From the NCBI RefSeq assembly GCF_937903345.1, contig NZ_CALCZQ010000053.1, positions 62,001-126,000 of the forward strand: a stretch of 64,000 nucleotides of DNA, in the 5' to 3' direction. This document shows, piece by piece, positions 35,458 through 44,354 of the stretch. The notes under the pieces are model-generated. The model was not told the DNA's origin. It worked only from the letters and a program-made list of their open reading frames with translations, and did not search any database. This stretch comes from an uncultured Emticicia sp. (lineage in GTDB: Bacteria; Bacteroidota; Bacteroidia; Cytophagales; Spirosomataceae). Both the position numbers and the translations under genes were made by a program. How positions within the stretch are numbered: the first letter of the stretch is position 1; each line of letters begins with the position of its first letter.

Positions 35458-38106
35458 TTAGCCTAATTTCGCCAAAGCTTCTTCCAAAGCTTTGATCTTA
35501 GTTTCGGCATCGGCTAATTTTTGGCGTTCTTTTTCGATAATTTCTGGTTTTGCATTTTGTACAAAACGCTCATTCGATAATTTCGCTTCGGTCGATTTCT
35601 TGAAACCAATGATATAATCTAAATCTTTTTGTAAAGCAACTTTTTCTTCTTCTATATCCAAATTTTTGCCTAAATCAATCGTTAGTTCATCTCCTTTAAT
35701 AACAAAACTCATACCATCAGCTTTATCGCTAACGTATTGAATATCAGAGATATTTGCCATTTTCTTGATTAAACCCGATAATTTTTCGTATCGTGCTTGA
35801 TTCTCAGTTTTAACCGCCAATGGCAATGCTTCTTTCGGTGAAATTTGCTTAGCATTTCGTGTATTACGAACCGTTGAAACGATTTCGTATAATAACTCAA
35901 AATCAGCTAATAGAACTTCGTCAACTTCGCCACCTTGTGGGAATTGAGCCAAACATATGGATTCATTTTCGTTCCTTTCTTTAATCGTTTGCCAAATTTC
36001 TTCTGAGATAAATGGCATCCAAGGATGAATCAAACGCATCAATTCATCAAAGATTTCGAGCGTTGAGTCATAAGTTTCTTGGTCGATTGGTAAACCTTTT
36101 CCGTCAACGTAAGCAGGTTTAATCATCTCCAAATACAACGAACAGAAATCATCCCAAATGAGATTATACGTACTCATCAAGGCATCTGACATTCTGAATT
36201 TATTATAATGGTCGAGCGTCTCGGCAACTACTTTATTCATTTTAGTTTTAAACCAAGTAACTGCAAGTCTATTACTGATTACTGTTGACTGTTGATAGTC
36301 GACTGTTGACTGAGTTTCCCAACCCTGAATTAGACGGAAGGCATTCCAAATTTTATTGCTAAAATTACGTCCTTGCTCACATAGTTTTTCATCAAAAGGC
36401 AAATCATTTCCTGCGGGTGAGCTAAACAACATACCGGTACGAACACCATCAGCACCGTATTTTTCAATCAATTCGATTGGGTCTGGTGAATTACCCAAAG
36501 ATTTTGACATTTTTCGACCTTGTTTATCTCTTACGATACCCGTCAAGTAAACGTTTTTGAATGGAAATGTGCCTTTATATTCATAACCAGCAATAATCAT
36601 ACGTGCTACCCAGAAAAATAAAATCTCGGGAGCAGTCACTAAATCATTGGTTGGGTAATAATAGTTAATGTCTTCGTTAGTAGGGTCTTTGAAGCCATCA
36701 AAAACCGAAATTGGCCATAACCAAGAGCTAAACCATGTATCCAAAACATCTTCATCTTGCGTTAGGTCAGTTTCACTCAAAGCAAATAATTGATATTTAT
36801 CACGGGCAATTTTCAAGGCCGCATTTTTATCTTTTGCTACGATACAAGTTCCATCTGGCATATAAAACGCAGGAATGCGATGCCCCCACCAAAGTTGGCG
36901 ACTGATACACCAATCTCTGACATTTGCCATCCAATGATTATACGTATTCTTGAATTTCGGTGGAATCAACTGAATCGTATCGTTCATTACGTTTTCCAAA
37001 GCAGGCTCTGAAAGGCGTTTCATTTTTAAGAACCATTGCAACGAAATTTTTGGCTCGATAATCGCACCTGTACGCTCAGAAGTTCCTACCGTCGATTTAT
37101 AGTCTTCTTCTTTTACTAAATTACCCGATTCGGCCAATAATTTAGCAATTTTCTTACGAGCTACAAATCTATCTTCACCGACTAAAATTAGAGCTTTTTC
37201 GTTCAATTTTCCTTCATCGGTCAAAATATCAATGATTTCTAAGCCGTGCTTTTGTCCAAGGGCATAGTCGTTTTGGTCGTGGGCAGGTGTTACTTTCAAG
37301 CAGCCAGTTCCGAAATCCATCGTTACATATTCATCAGCAATAATCGAAATTTCACGATTAATTAAAGGAATTCTTACTTTTTTACCAATCAAATCTTGGA
37401 AACGCTCATCGGCAGGATTCACACAAATAGCCGCATCGGCCATGATAGTTTCGGGGCGAGTTGTGGCGATCGTCACGCTTCCCTCAGCTCCATCGTACCT
37501 GATATAATATAATTTTTGCTGAACATCTTTCATGATAACCTCTTCGTCCGAAACCGTTGTTTTGGCTTGCGGGTCCCAGTTTACCATGCGGTGTCCACGA
37601 TAAATATCTCCTTTATCATGTAAATCAACAAAAACATCAATTACGGCATCATACAAACTTGGCTCCATCGTGAAACGAGTTCTATCCCAATCACACGACG
37701 CACCGAGTTTACGGAGTTGTTGCAAGATAATACCACCGTATTTTTCGGTCCATTCCCAGCAATATTTCAGAAATTCTTCACGAGTAAGATCAGCTTTATT
37801 GATTCCCTGCTCTTTCAGCATCGCCACAACCTTTGCTTCAGTAGCGATAGAAGCATGGTCAGTTCCTGGTACCCAACAAGCCTCTTTGCCTTCCATTCGT
37901 GCTTTGCGAGTCAATACATCTTGAATCGTATTGTTGAGCATGTGGCCCATGTGCAAGACACCCGTGACGTTTGGTGGCGGAATCACGATGGTATATGGCT
38001 CTTTATCAGGATTAGGTTTCGACTTAAAGTACTGATTATCAATCCAATACTTATACCATTTGTCTTCTATCTCTCTCGGATTGTACGTTTTGCTGATTTC
38101 TGCCAT
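35458..38106 (-). CDS. valS: valyl-tRNA synthetase
   Basis: An 882-residue class Ia synthetase of normal length. HIGH-type motif GVLHMGHML at about residue 50, editing domain in the 200-350 range (TTRPETIMADAA, TPAHDQNDYALG), DWCISRQLWWGHRIP, KMSKS motif GRKMSKSLGNSPDP at about 530, anticodon-binding domain and C-terminal coiled coil (LKDLDYIIGFKK-type). It charges tRNA-Val in the cytoplasm. Odd feature: residues of about 598-612, at the junction to the anticodon-binding domain, are encoded by a 42-bp array of six heptads (36272-36313), repetitive DNA of the type found between genes elsewhere in this window. Confidence 0.97.
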   Translation of the reverse strand: MAEISKTYNPREIEDKWYKYWIDNQYFKSKPNPDKEPYTIVIPPPNVTGVLHMGHMLNNTIQDVLTRKARMEGKEACWVPGTDHASIATEAKVVAMLKEQGINKADLTREEFLKYCWEWTEKYGGIILQQLRKLGASCDWDRTRFTMEPSLYDAVIDVFVDLHDKGDIYRGHRMVNWDPQAKTTVSDEEVIMKDVQQKLYYIRYDGAEGSVTIATTRPETIMADAAICVNPADERFQDLIGKKVRIPLINREISIIADEYVTMDFGTGCLKVTPAHDQNDYALGQKHGLEIIDILTDEGKLNEKALILVGEDRFVARKKIAKLLAESGNLVKEEDYKSTVGTSERTGAIIEPKISLQWFLKMKRLSEPALENVMNDTIQLIPPKFKNTYNHWMANVRDWCISRQLWWGHRIPAFYMPDGTCIVAKDKNAALKIARDKYQLFALSETDLTQDEDVLDTWFSSWLWPISVFDGFKDPTNEDINYYYPTNDLVTAPEILFFWVARMIIAGYEYKGTFPFKNVYLTGIVRDKQGRKMSKSLGNSPDPIELIEKYGADGVRTGMLFSSPAGNDLPFDEKLCEQGRNFSNKIWNAFRLIQGWETQSTVDYQQSTVISNRLAVTWFKTKMNKVVAETLDHYNKFRMSDALMSTYNLIWDDFCSLYLEMIKPAYVDGKGLPIDQETYDSTLEIFDELMRLIHPWMPFISEEIWQTIKERNENESICLAQFPQGGEVDEVLLADFELLYEIVSTVRNTRNAKQISPKEALPLAVKTENQARYEKLSGLIKKMANISDIQYVSDKADGMSFVIKGDELTIDLGKNLDIEEEKVALQKDLDYIIGFKKSTEAKLSNERFVQNAKPEIIEKERQKLADAETKIKALEEALAKLG
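36272..36313. repeat. heptad repeat site H, in frame inside valS
   Basis: Six contiguous 7-bp words (for example TTACTGT, TGACTGT and TGACTGA) totalling 42 bp, which keeps the valS frame. They encode a Gln/Ser/Thr/Val-rich linker. The word is the same type as at sites I and M. Confidence 0.85.
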
Positions 38107-38112
38107 ACTTTT

Positions 38113-38147
38113 AATAGTCCATAGCCCGCAGACGATAGACGATAGTT
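38113..38147. repeat. heptad repeat site G upstream of valS
   Basis: Five 7-bp words (AATAGTC, CATAGCC, GATAGAC and variants) directly before the valS start codon, so they lie in or next to the valS leader. Confidence 0.65.
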
Positions 38148-38183
38148 TTTATTAATAATAATGCAAAAATAGGGAATTTTAGG

Positions 38184-38226
38184 CCATAAAAAAACCTGTA
38201 AGAACTCTTTAAGCCTTACAGGTTTT
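38184..38226 (-). terminator. terminator of the DUF2807 gene
   Basis: AAAACCTGTAAG (38191-38202) pairs with CTTACAGGTTTT (38215-38226). On the minus strand the stem is followed by seven T, correct for the gene ending at 38246. Confidence 0.88.
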
Positions 38227-38245
38227 AGTTTTAACGAATTTATTA

Positions 38246-38965
38246 TCAATTAGCATCAAAAATCTTTCCCGAACCAGAAATTCGTTGGCTGATGCGTGGA
38301 TTTCCTCTAAACCATACGCCTCCACTTCCCGAAATACTTACGTCAAGATTACTCAGTGCAGTGGTTTCGCAACGCCCCGAACCACTAATTATAATAGCTG
38401 AATTATCTGCGTGCATTCCGAACGACTCAATATTCCCAGTTCCTGAAACATCATAAATGCCATTATAAGTATCGCCTTCCATAAAAATTAGTCCAGGACC
38501 ACTTAAATCGGCTACTAAATCATTTTTTACATCTAAAGCAACATCAATGAGTCCGCTTCCCGATAAGCGTAGATTTATATTTTTTGAGAAAATTTTATTA
38601 TCGCTGATTACACGGCCACTTCCCGAAACAAAAATAGAATTTACGTCAGGTACTTGTACATAGATTTTCACATTGTGGCTACTGCGTAGGCGACCGTTAT
38701 CAGCTAAAATCAAGGTATTTCCACTTACTCGACTATAAACCAAATCAATGATATTGCTTTCAGCAGTAATTTCAATATCTTTTGTTGTACCTTGACGAAT
38801 AATTACTTCGGCAGGAAATAACAATTCGATTCGATTAAAATAGGCCATTCGACGAAATTCCGTCTGAACAATGCCGCTACCATCAATAACTTCGTAAGTA
38901 TTACAAGATGACAATCCAAATACTCCCAAAAGGATTGTGATGATTGCGATATTTGCACGTTTCAT
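38246..38965 (-). CDS. DUF2807 (head GIN domain) adhesin-like lipoprotein
   Basis: A 239-residue lipoprotein with lipobox Cys21 (FGLSSC), then a DUF2807 right-handed beta-helix. The rungs carry repeated Ser-Gly-Ser-Gly turns (FVSGSGRV, RLSGSGLID, VSGTGNIE, IISGSGRCE, SISGSGGVW, RISGSGKIF), roughly every 20 residues from about residue 110. This family is annotated as putative auto-transporter adhesin; function is not established. Located in the outer membrane or periplasm. Single gene with its own terminator. Confidence 0.9.
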   Translation of the reverse strand: MKRANIAIITILLGVFGLSSCNTYEVIDGSGIVQTEFRRMAYFNRIELLFPAEVIIRQGTTKDIEITAESNIIDLVYSRVSGNTLILADNGRLRSSHNVKIYVQVPDVNSIFVSGSGRVISDNKIFSKNINLRLSGSGLIDVALDVKNDLVADLSGPGLIFMEGDTYNGIYDVSGTGNIESFGMHADNSAIIISGSGRCETTALSNLDVSISGSGGVWFRGNPRISQRISGSGKIFDAN

Positions 38966-38997
38966 GGTAATGATTCTATTTTAGCTTTTAATAAAAA

Positions 38998-39031
38998 TTG
39001 TTGTCTTTAACGATAAGATGCTATATGTTTG
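38998..39031 (+). promoter_or_regulatory. promoter of the ROK kinase gene (TTG-N20-TATGTTTG)
   Basis: TATGTTTG at 39024-39031 is an exact TAnnTTTG box. A doubled TTG at 38998-39003 ends 20 bp upstream, the correct spacing for a Bacteroidota -33 element. It implies a leader of roughly 150 nt before the ATG at 39188. Confidence 0.65.
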
Positions 39032-39187
39032 TAATGAGTTGCTTAAGCATTTGTTAATGAGTCGTTAACGAAGTTTTTAGTTATTTTTGTTGGAGATTGT
39101 TGCAAATCGTTACAATTTATTCCTTTTCCAACGACGTTAAACAATGTGCAACCATCTAAAACAATTTTAAACAACAAAAAATAAAAA

Positions 39188-40102
39188 ATGAAGACACTTT
39201 GGGGTGTAGATTTAGGCGGCACGAAAATCGAAGGCGTAGTAATGAATGCCGAAAACAATGAAATTTTATCAAGAAAAAGAATTCCGACCGAAGCCACTAA
39301 AGGCTACGAACATATCATCAGCCAAGTCGTAAGATTGATAGATTCTATCAAAGAAGAAGTAAATATTGCCCCAACGGCTATCGGTTTTAGTACTCCAGGC
39401 ACGACCGACCCAACTACGCAGACGATGAAAAACTGCAATACGACGTCGATGAATGGAAAACCCATGAAAGCTGACCTTGCAAAAGCTCTTGGCGTGCCGG
39501 TTGAATTGGCCAATGATGCCAATTGCTTTGCTTTGGCCGAAGCTACGATGGGAATTGTGAAAGATGTGCTACCCGATGCGAAAGTTGTTTTTGGAGTAAT
39601 TCTCGGCACGGGCGTTGGTGGTGGAGTCGTGGTGAATGGTCAGGTAATCAACGGAAGGCATGGAATAGGTGGTGAATGGGGCCATAATTTCTTTGAAGAA
39701 GACGGCGTAATGTGTTATTGCGGGAAAACTGGTTGCAACGAAAATGTATTTTCTGGGCCAGCTTTGCAGCAATATTATAAAAAATTGAGCGGAAACGACC
39801 TGACAATGAAGGAAATCTACGAACTTCACAAAACTGGAACTGACCCGAACGCAACGGCTACGCTGCAACATTTAGTAAAATCTTTCGGACGTGCCATTTC
39901 TTCTATTGTCAATGTGCTTGACCCCGATGCGATTGTAATTGGTGGTGGTGTGGGAAATATTGATTTGATTTATGAGGCGTTCCCTGAAGAACTCAAAAAC
40001 TGGATTTTCAATAACCGCAAAGTGGAAACGCTTTTCTTAAAACCAAAACTTGGCGATAGTGCAGGTGTTTTTGGTGCGATTGAGTTGGTGAGGGGGTATT
40101 AA
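39188..40102 (+). CDS. ROK family sugar kinase (glucokinase-type)
   Basis: A 304-residue ROK kinase. ATP-binding GVDLGGTKIEGVV at the N-terminus, DANCFALAEA (Asp at about 100 is the catalytic base), LGTGVGGGVVVNG, GIGGEWGHNFF and the ROK zinc motif CYCGKTGCNE (about residues 178-187), then IVIGGGVGN. It phosphorylates a hexose, probably glucose, fructose or N-acetylglucosamine, in the cytoplasm. Single gene with a good upstream promoter. It might supply phosphorylation for sugars imported by the SusCD system, though it is not linked to it. Confidence 0.92.
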   Translation: MKTLWGVDLGGTKIEGVVMNAENNEILSRKRIPTEATKGYEHIISQVVRLIDSIKEEVNIAPTAIGFSTPGTTDPTTQTMKNCNTTSMNGKPMKADLAKALGVPVELANDANCFALAEATMGIVKDVLPDAKVVFGVILGTGVGGGVVVNGQVINGRHGIGGEWGHNFFEEDGVMCYCGKTGCNENVFSGPALQQYYKKLSGNDLTMKEIYELHKTGTDPNATATLQHLVKSFGRAISSIVNVLDPDAIVIGGGVGNIDLIYEAFPEELKNWIFNNRKVETLFLKPKLGDSAGVFGAIELVRGY

Positions 40103-40130
40103 GGAATTTCATATTTACCGAGCGTCAGCC

Positions 40131-40197
40131 ACCAAAGAGGCATAGATTACACAAAATTTCACAAAAAATAATCTATGTATATCTGTCCCTCTGTGGT
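40131..40197. repeat. heptad repeat site K (hairpin)
   Basis: The convergent gap holds ACCAAAGAGGCATAGATTA (40131-40149), which partly pairs with TAATCTATG (40169-40177) and CCTCTGTGGT (40188-40197). The spacing is 7 bp per word. It resembles the widespread CCACAGAGGCACAGAG-type intergenic repeat and could also end transcription. Confidence 0.65.
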
Positions 40198-40228
40198 AAA
40201 AGTATTTATAATTTAAGGTTCGCTCAAA

Positions 40229-41380
40229 TCAAAAATAACGACCAATCTTAGGGTGGTCAACAATCATTCTTTTGAGCTTTTGGTTGTCGATACTTCCTTG
40301 AATGCTGTAAATTACTTTTCCGTTTGGCTCAACTAAAAGTGTGTAAGGCAAAGCACCATTCCATTTTGGGTCGATGGCTTCAATGAGTTTATAAATATCT
40401 TCATCTTTAAAAATATAATTTTTCACGCCCGAATGTTTTTCTTTCAAAAACTTCAAGACTTTATCTTTTTTCTCCAATTTATCGGCCGAAACTGACACAA
40501 ATTCAAAATCTCTTGCCCCATACATTCGGTGAATATCTAAAAAATCTGGGTATTCTATCACACATGGGCCACACCAAGTTGCCCACACATTTATCAGCCG
40601 AAGTTTATCCGAATCAGTATTTTTTACCAGTTTTTTAATGCCTTCTGTATCCAATTCTTCAAGATTAACGGGACGAGAAGTCCAATTTTTTTCGTTTTTC
40701 TCGTTATATTCGGTTTTCCATGCCCATTTTATCGAACATCCGAAAGTTTTTGTTGCGGGTGTTGATACCTCTTTTCCAGCTAAAACTTCGTCAATTGCTT
40801 TGCGTAAATCTTCAGAATTTGCACCTTTAATTGGATTTTCAATAGCATCAAGACGACCATTGTATTTCAAAATCCGTTGATTATCAAATACATACGCATG
40901 AGGAGTAGCCACTGGGCCGTATTTTATTGAAACGGCTTCATCGTCGCCGTCGTAGAGATACGGAAAGTTAAATTGCTTTTCTTTTGCTCTGATTTTCATG
41001 TTATCAAAATCATCGTTGAGGTCTGAATAACCCAATTCTTCTAACAAAAGCCCATTTGGACTATTTGGTGAAATGGCAACTACCGCCACACCTTTACTTT
41101 TATAATCATCCACAATTTTCTTGATTCGGTCTTCATAGGCCTGTGCTGTTGGGCAGTGCGTACAAGTAAATACGATTACCAAAACTTTTGCCGAAGCAAA
41201 ATCCTTTAATGAATAAAATTTACCATCATAATTTGGAAGTCGAAAATCAGGAGCTTTTGAACCAATAGCCAACGTAGGCGTTTCACGGGCTGTGATTGCT
41301 TGCGGACGAGCCACAAATTTATTTTGTGCATGGGTAAAGCAGGACGCACAAAGTATCAAAATAAGAAAAAAAGATTTCAT
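40229..41380 (-). CDS. two-domain exported redoxin-thioredoxin fusion
   Basis: A 383-residue secreted protein: signal peptide (about 1-18, FTHAQN), an AhpC/TSA-type redoxin domain (about 40-190) with the CTHCPTAQAYEDRI active site near residue 74, and a TlpA/ResA-like thioredoxin domain (about 215-375) with WATWCGPCVIEYP near residue 267. Single-domain TlpA-like and redoxin proteins are common; this tandem suggests a periplasmic disulfide/peroxide reductase pair in one chain. No membrane electron donor is adjacent. A TAAATTTG box lies 43 bp upstream. Confidence 0.88.
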   Translation of the reverse strand: MKSFFLILILCASCFTHAQNKFVARPQAITARETPTLAIGSKAPDFRLPNYDGKFYSLKDFASAKVLVIVFTCTHCPTAQAYEDRIKKIVDDYKSKGVAVVAISPNSPNGLLLEELGYSDLNDDFDNMKIRAKEKQFNFPYLYDGDDEAVSIKYGPVATPHAYVFDNQRILKYNGRLDAIENPIKGANSEDLRKAIDEVLAGKEVSTPATKTFGCSIKWAWKTEYNEKNEKNWTSRPVNLEELDTEGIKKLVKNTDSDKLRLINVWATWCGPCVIEYPDFLDIHRMYGARDFEFVSVSADKLEKKDKVLKFLKEKHSGVKNYIFKDEDIYKLIEAIDPKWNGALPYTLLVEPNGKVIYSIQGSIDNQKLKRMIVDHPKIGRYF

Positions 41381-41422
41381 CTTATAAGGTTGAATAGAGA
41401 GAAATTATTATAAATCAATTAT

Positions 41423-41430
41423 CAAATTTA
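41423..41430 (-). promoter_or_regulatory. -7 box of the redoxin fusion gene (TAAATTTG)
   Basis: Exact TAnnTTTG on the minus strand, 43 bp upstream of the ATG; no -33 TTTG seen. Confidence 0.45.
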
Positions 41431-41495
41431 TATAAAAATTTAATAAAATAATGATACTTTTTCAGAAATAATAGTAATGAATTAAAGAAATAGTG

Positions 41496-41503
41496 TATTT
41501 TTG
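41496..41503 (+). promoter_or_regulatory. -7 box of the Gfo/Idh/MocA gene (TATTTTTG)
   Basis: Exact TAnnTTTG on the plus strand, 36 bp upstream of the ATG; no clear -33 element. Confidence 0.5.
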
Positions 41504-41538
41504 TTATTCAATTATTCAACTCAATAATCAAACAGATA

Positions 41539-42840
41539 ATGAACTCAAATTTCTCTCGTCGCGATTTCGTGAAGGCCTCAGCAGCCGCAGTGGGTGGTAT
41601 TTCGATGACTTCCTTACCAATCGAAACATTCGCAAATTCTTCGGTTGAAGACACTATTAAAGTTGCCTTGATTGGATGCGGTGGTCGTGGCACTGGAGCA
41701 GCTTTACAAGCACTTTCGGTGAAACAAAACGTAAAGCTTGTGGCTATGGCCGATGCTTTTCGTGACAGAATCGACTCAAGCTACCAAAACTTAACTAAAG
41801 GAAAAGTTAAAGACCGTGTAGATGTACCAGAAGAACGTAAATTTGTAGGCTTTGATGCTTATAAACAAGCAATTGCGTTGGCTGATGTAGTGCTTCTCAC
41901 AACTCCCCCAGGTTTTCGCCCAATTCATTTTGAAGAGGCTGTTCGTCAAGGAAAGCATGTTTTCATGGAAAAACCAGTAGCGACCGATGCACCGGGTATT
42001 CGCAGAGTTTTGGCAGCAGCGGAAGAGTCGAAAAAGAAAAATTTAAAAGTGGTTGTTGGTTTACAACGCCATTATCAAAAATCATATCTTGAAACTTACA
42101 AAAAGGTAATTGACGAAGGTGCAATTGGTGATATCGTAGCAGCTCGTTGTTATTGGAATAATGATGGTGTCTGGGTAAATGAGCGTAAGCCCAACCAAAC
42201 CGAAATGGAATACCAAATGCGTAACTGGTATTATTTCGTATGGCTCTGTGGTGACCACATCAACGAACAGCACATTCATAACATTGATGTAATCAATTGG
42301 TTTAAAGGTGGTTATCCAACTGAAGCTCTCGGAATGGGCGGTCGTCAGGTTCGTACTGATAAAAAATTTGGTGAAATTTATGACCACCACTATGTTGAAT
42401 TTAAATATGCTGATGGCATGATTTTATCGAGTTCATGCCGCCACCAACCTGGTACAGTTTCTGATGTTTCGGAACATTTGATTGGTACAAAAGGGCGAGC
42501 GACCGAAGGCAAGATTTTTGACCTAAAAGGAAATAATATTTGGAGACATAAAGGAGAAGGTGATGGTGATCCTTATCAAGTTGAACACGAGGTCTTATTT
42601 GATTGCATCGTAAACAATAAGCCAATCAATGATGCAGAAAGAGGTGCTAAAAGTACAATGACTGCCATTATGGGTCGTATGGCTACTTACTCGGGCAAAA
42701 GAGTGAAGTGGGAAGAAGCTCTAAATTCTGATATTAACCTTATGCCAGACGCTTATACTTGGGATACTTTGCCTAAAACTTTACCTGATAAAGATGGAAA
42801 TTATCAGATTCCGATGCCAGGCAAAACCAAAACAGTTTAA
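41539..42840 (+). CDS. Tat-exported Gfo/Idh/MocA family oxidoreductase
   Basis: A 433-residue NAD(P)-dependent oxidoreductase with a twin-arginine signal (SRRDFVKASAAAVGG, residues 6-20). Rossmann fold IKVALIGCGGRGTGA at about 47-61, the EKPVATDAPG motif (Lys of the family E-K-P) and a C-terminal Gfo/Idh domain with GDHINEQHIHNIDVINWF carrying the conserved His. Tat export means the cofactor is loaded before export to the periplasm. Such proteins oxidise or isomerise sugars and some produce 3-keto-glycosides, so a functional link with the DUF1080 operon at 2-11 kb is possible but unproven. Confidence 0.92.
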   Translation: MNSNFSRRDFVKASAAAVGGISMTSLPIETFANSSVEDTIKVALIGCGGRGTGAALQALSVKQNVKLVAMADAFRDRIDSSYQNLTKGKVKDRVDVPEERKFVGFDAYKQAIALADVVLLTTPPGFRPIHFEEAVRQGKHVFMEKPVATDAPGIRRVLAAAEESKKKNLKVVVGLQRHYQKSYLETYKKVIDEGAIGDIVAARCYWNNDGVWVNERKPNQTEMEYQMRNWYYFVWLCGDHINEQHIHNIDVINWFKGGYPTEALGMGGRQVRTDKKFGEIYDHHYVEFKYADGMILSSSCRHQPGTVSDVSEHLIGTKGRATEGKIFDLKGNNIWRHKGEGDGDPYQVEHEVLFDCIVNNKPINDAERGAKSTMTAIMGRMATYSGKRVKWEEALNSDINLMPDAYTWDTLPKTLPDKDGNYQIPMPGKTKTV

Positions 42841-42873
42841 TTAATAAAGATGGAGTAGCCCCATATTTGTAGA

Positions 42874-42964
42874 GTTAAGAATTAAGAATGTATATCAATC
42901 AAAATTAAGGATTAATGAACAGATTTCAACAATTCTTAATTCTACATTCTTAATTCTTAATTTG
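42874..42964. repeat. heptad repeat site D (inverted arms)
   Basis: GTTAAGA and ATTAAGA at 42874-42887 face a five-word array of TAATTCT type at 42930-42964 (words CAATTCT, TAATTCT, ACATTCT). The arms are complementary and lie between convergent genes. Confidence 0.75.
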
Positions 42965-42967
42965 AAT

Positions 42968-44260
42968 TTATTTAACGAGTTCTCCGCTCAAACGCATAAT
43001 TTGTAACTCAGAAATTTTAATATTGTAACGGGCATTTGTAAGCCGATTCAAAGAAGTATTCAAACTTCGTTGTGCCTCGTTCAATTCTAAGATTGTTGAG
43101 CCACCCAACTTAAATTTCTCTAACGAAATCTTCAAGTTTTCTTCTGCTACTTCGTTGTTTTCTTCTTCGAGTTTTAATAATTCTTTATCAGTCTGATATT
43201 GATTATAAGCACGCATCAAATCTGACTCAATCTGAATCCATAGATCTTCTTCTTGTTTCCGCAAAATATCAGTATTGATTTTTGAAGTCTGAATCTGACG
43301 ACGAACAATTTCACCGTTAAAAATATTCCAAGTTGCCCCAAGACCAAGGTTTAAACCTACGTTTTGGTTATACAAAAATAATCCTGCATTGGTTTTGCTC
43401 AATGAATAACCAAATGAAGAATTGAGCGTTACTCTCGGAAGTTTTGCGGCAGCTACTTCTCTCTGCGTAATCAAACTTATATCTGTTGATTTACGTAAGG
43501 CTTGTAAGCCTTTGTTGGCAGCACGAGCTTGACTTTTTAGTTGTTCGGTTGTAGGGTCAAACATAATTCCAACAACTTCTTGAACATCAAAATCTTGGTC
43601 GGCAGTTCTTACCAAAAGGTTATTTACCGTTACTTTTGCATTTTTCAACGAATTTTTCGCTTGAACCAATTGCGTAATTTGGGTATTTAGCTCAGTTTTT
43701 GATTGCAAATAATCAAGTTTTGAACCTTTACCAAATTCCCACCGCTGTTGCGTAATTGTAAGACGCTCTTCATAATATTTAATAATTGTCTGCAAAAATG
43801 CCACAGTTTGTTTCTGACGCATTACTTCATAGTAGGCCTGCATAACATTCACAACTGCATTTTCCATCATTTGTCGGGTCTGCAGCTGACTTAATTGACC
43901 TTGACCTTTAAGGCGGTCGAGCGTGGCGTACATTCGTTTTCCGTCATAGAGTACCCACGACATTGCCACGTTTGTGATTGGAGCGAGACTGCTACCAAAA
44001 CGATTAATCTCAGTACCATTTGAGAGTTTTTGACTTACTCCGTTGAAGGCACTACCAACGTTGGCATTCAGATCCACTCTTGGTAACATTCCTGCATTTC
44101 CTTTAAAAACTTGCAATTCCGATGCTTGCTGTTGCATTTGTGCAACCTTTATATCGAAGCTTTTTTCGAGAGCAGTTCCAACCGCATTTTCGAGCGTTAA
44201 TATTTCTTGGGCTTGTAAAACAGCAGGCAACAAAAATATAAACAGAAAGTATTTTTTCAT
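42968..44260 (-). CDS. TolC family outer membrane efflux channel
   Basis: A 430-residue TolC-like protein. The ATG at 44260 gives a proper signal peptide (MKKYFLFIFLLPAVLQAQ); the frame is open further upstream to 44299, but that would run into a palindromic repeat. Two outer-membrane-efflux-protein repeats are seen, with long coiled-coil helices (SFDIKVAQMQQQASELQVFKG, KFKLGGSTILELNEAQRSLN). It forms the outer membrane exit duct of the RND pump encoded just upstream. Third gene of the adaptor-pump-channel operon. Confidence 0.93.
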   Translation of the reverse strand: MKKYFLFIFLLPAVLQAQEILTLENAVGTALEKSFDIKVAQMQQQASELQVFKGNAGMLPRVDLNANVGSAFNGVSQKLSNGTEINRFGSSLAPITNVAMSWVLYDGKRMYATLDRLKGQGQLSQLQTRQMMENAVVNVMQAYYEVMRQKQTVAFLQTIIKYYEERLTITQQRWEFGKGSKLDYLQSKTELNTQITQLVQAKNSLKNAKVTVNNLLVRTADQDFDVQEVVGIMFDPTTEQLKSQARAANKGLQALRKSTDISLITQREVAAAKLPRVTLNSSFGYSLSKTNAGLFLYNQNVGLNLGLGATWNIFNGEIVRRQIQTSKINTDILRKQEEDLWIQIESDLMRAYNQYQTDKELLKLEEENNEVAEENLKISLEKFKLGGSTILELNEAQRSLNTSLNRLTNARYNIKISELQIMRLSGELVK

Positions 44261-44281
44261 GATTAAGGATTTCATTCTGTA

Positions 44282-44350
44282 TGTAAGAGCGTATCGCATA
44301 CGCTCTTACAACGAGTAGTTGTACTTGTAGGCGTATGCGATACGCCCTAT
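44282..44350. repeat. REP-like double palindrome (GCGTATCGCATACGC type)
   Basis: A perfect 13-bp-stem palindrome at 44282-44310 (TGTAAGAGCGTAT, 3-nt loop, complement) is followed by a second one at 44330-44346 with stem GGCGTAT and loop GCG. They lie in the short gap between the RND pump gene and tolC and could modulate expression of the distal gene. The GGCGTATCGCATACGCC-type word occurs widely in bacterial genomes. Confidence 0.75.
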
Positions 44351-44354
44351 ATCT

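Noticed and set aside
36272..36313. Intein or intron in valS
   Set aside because: Only 42 bp, in frame, with none of the splice motifs of either element.
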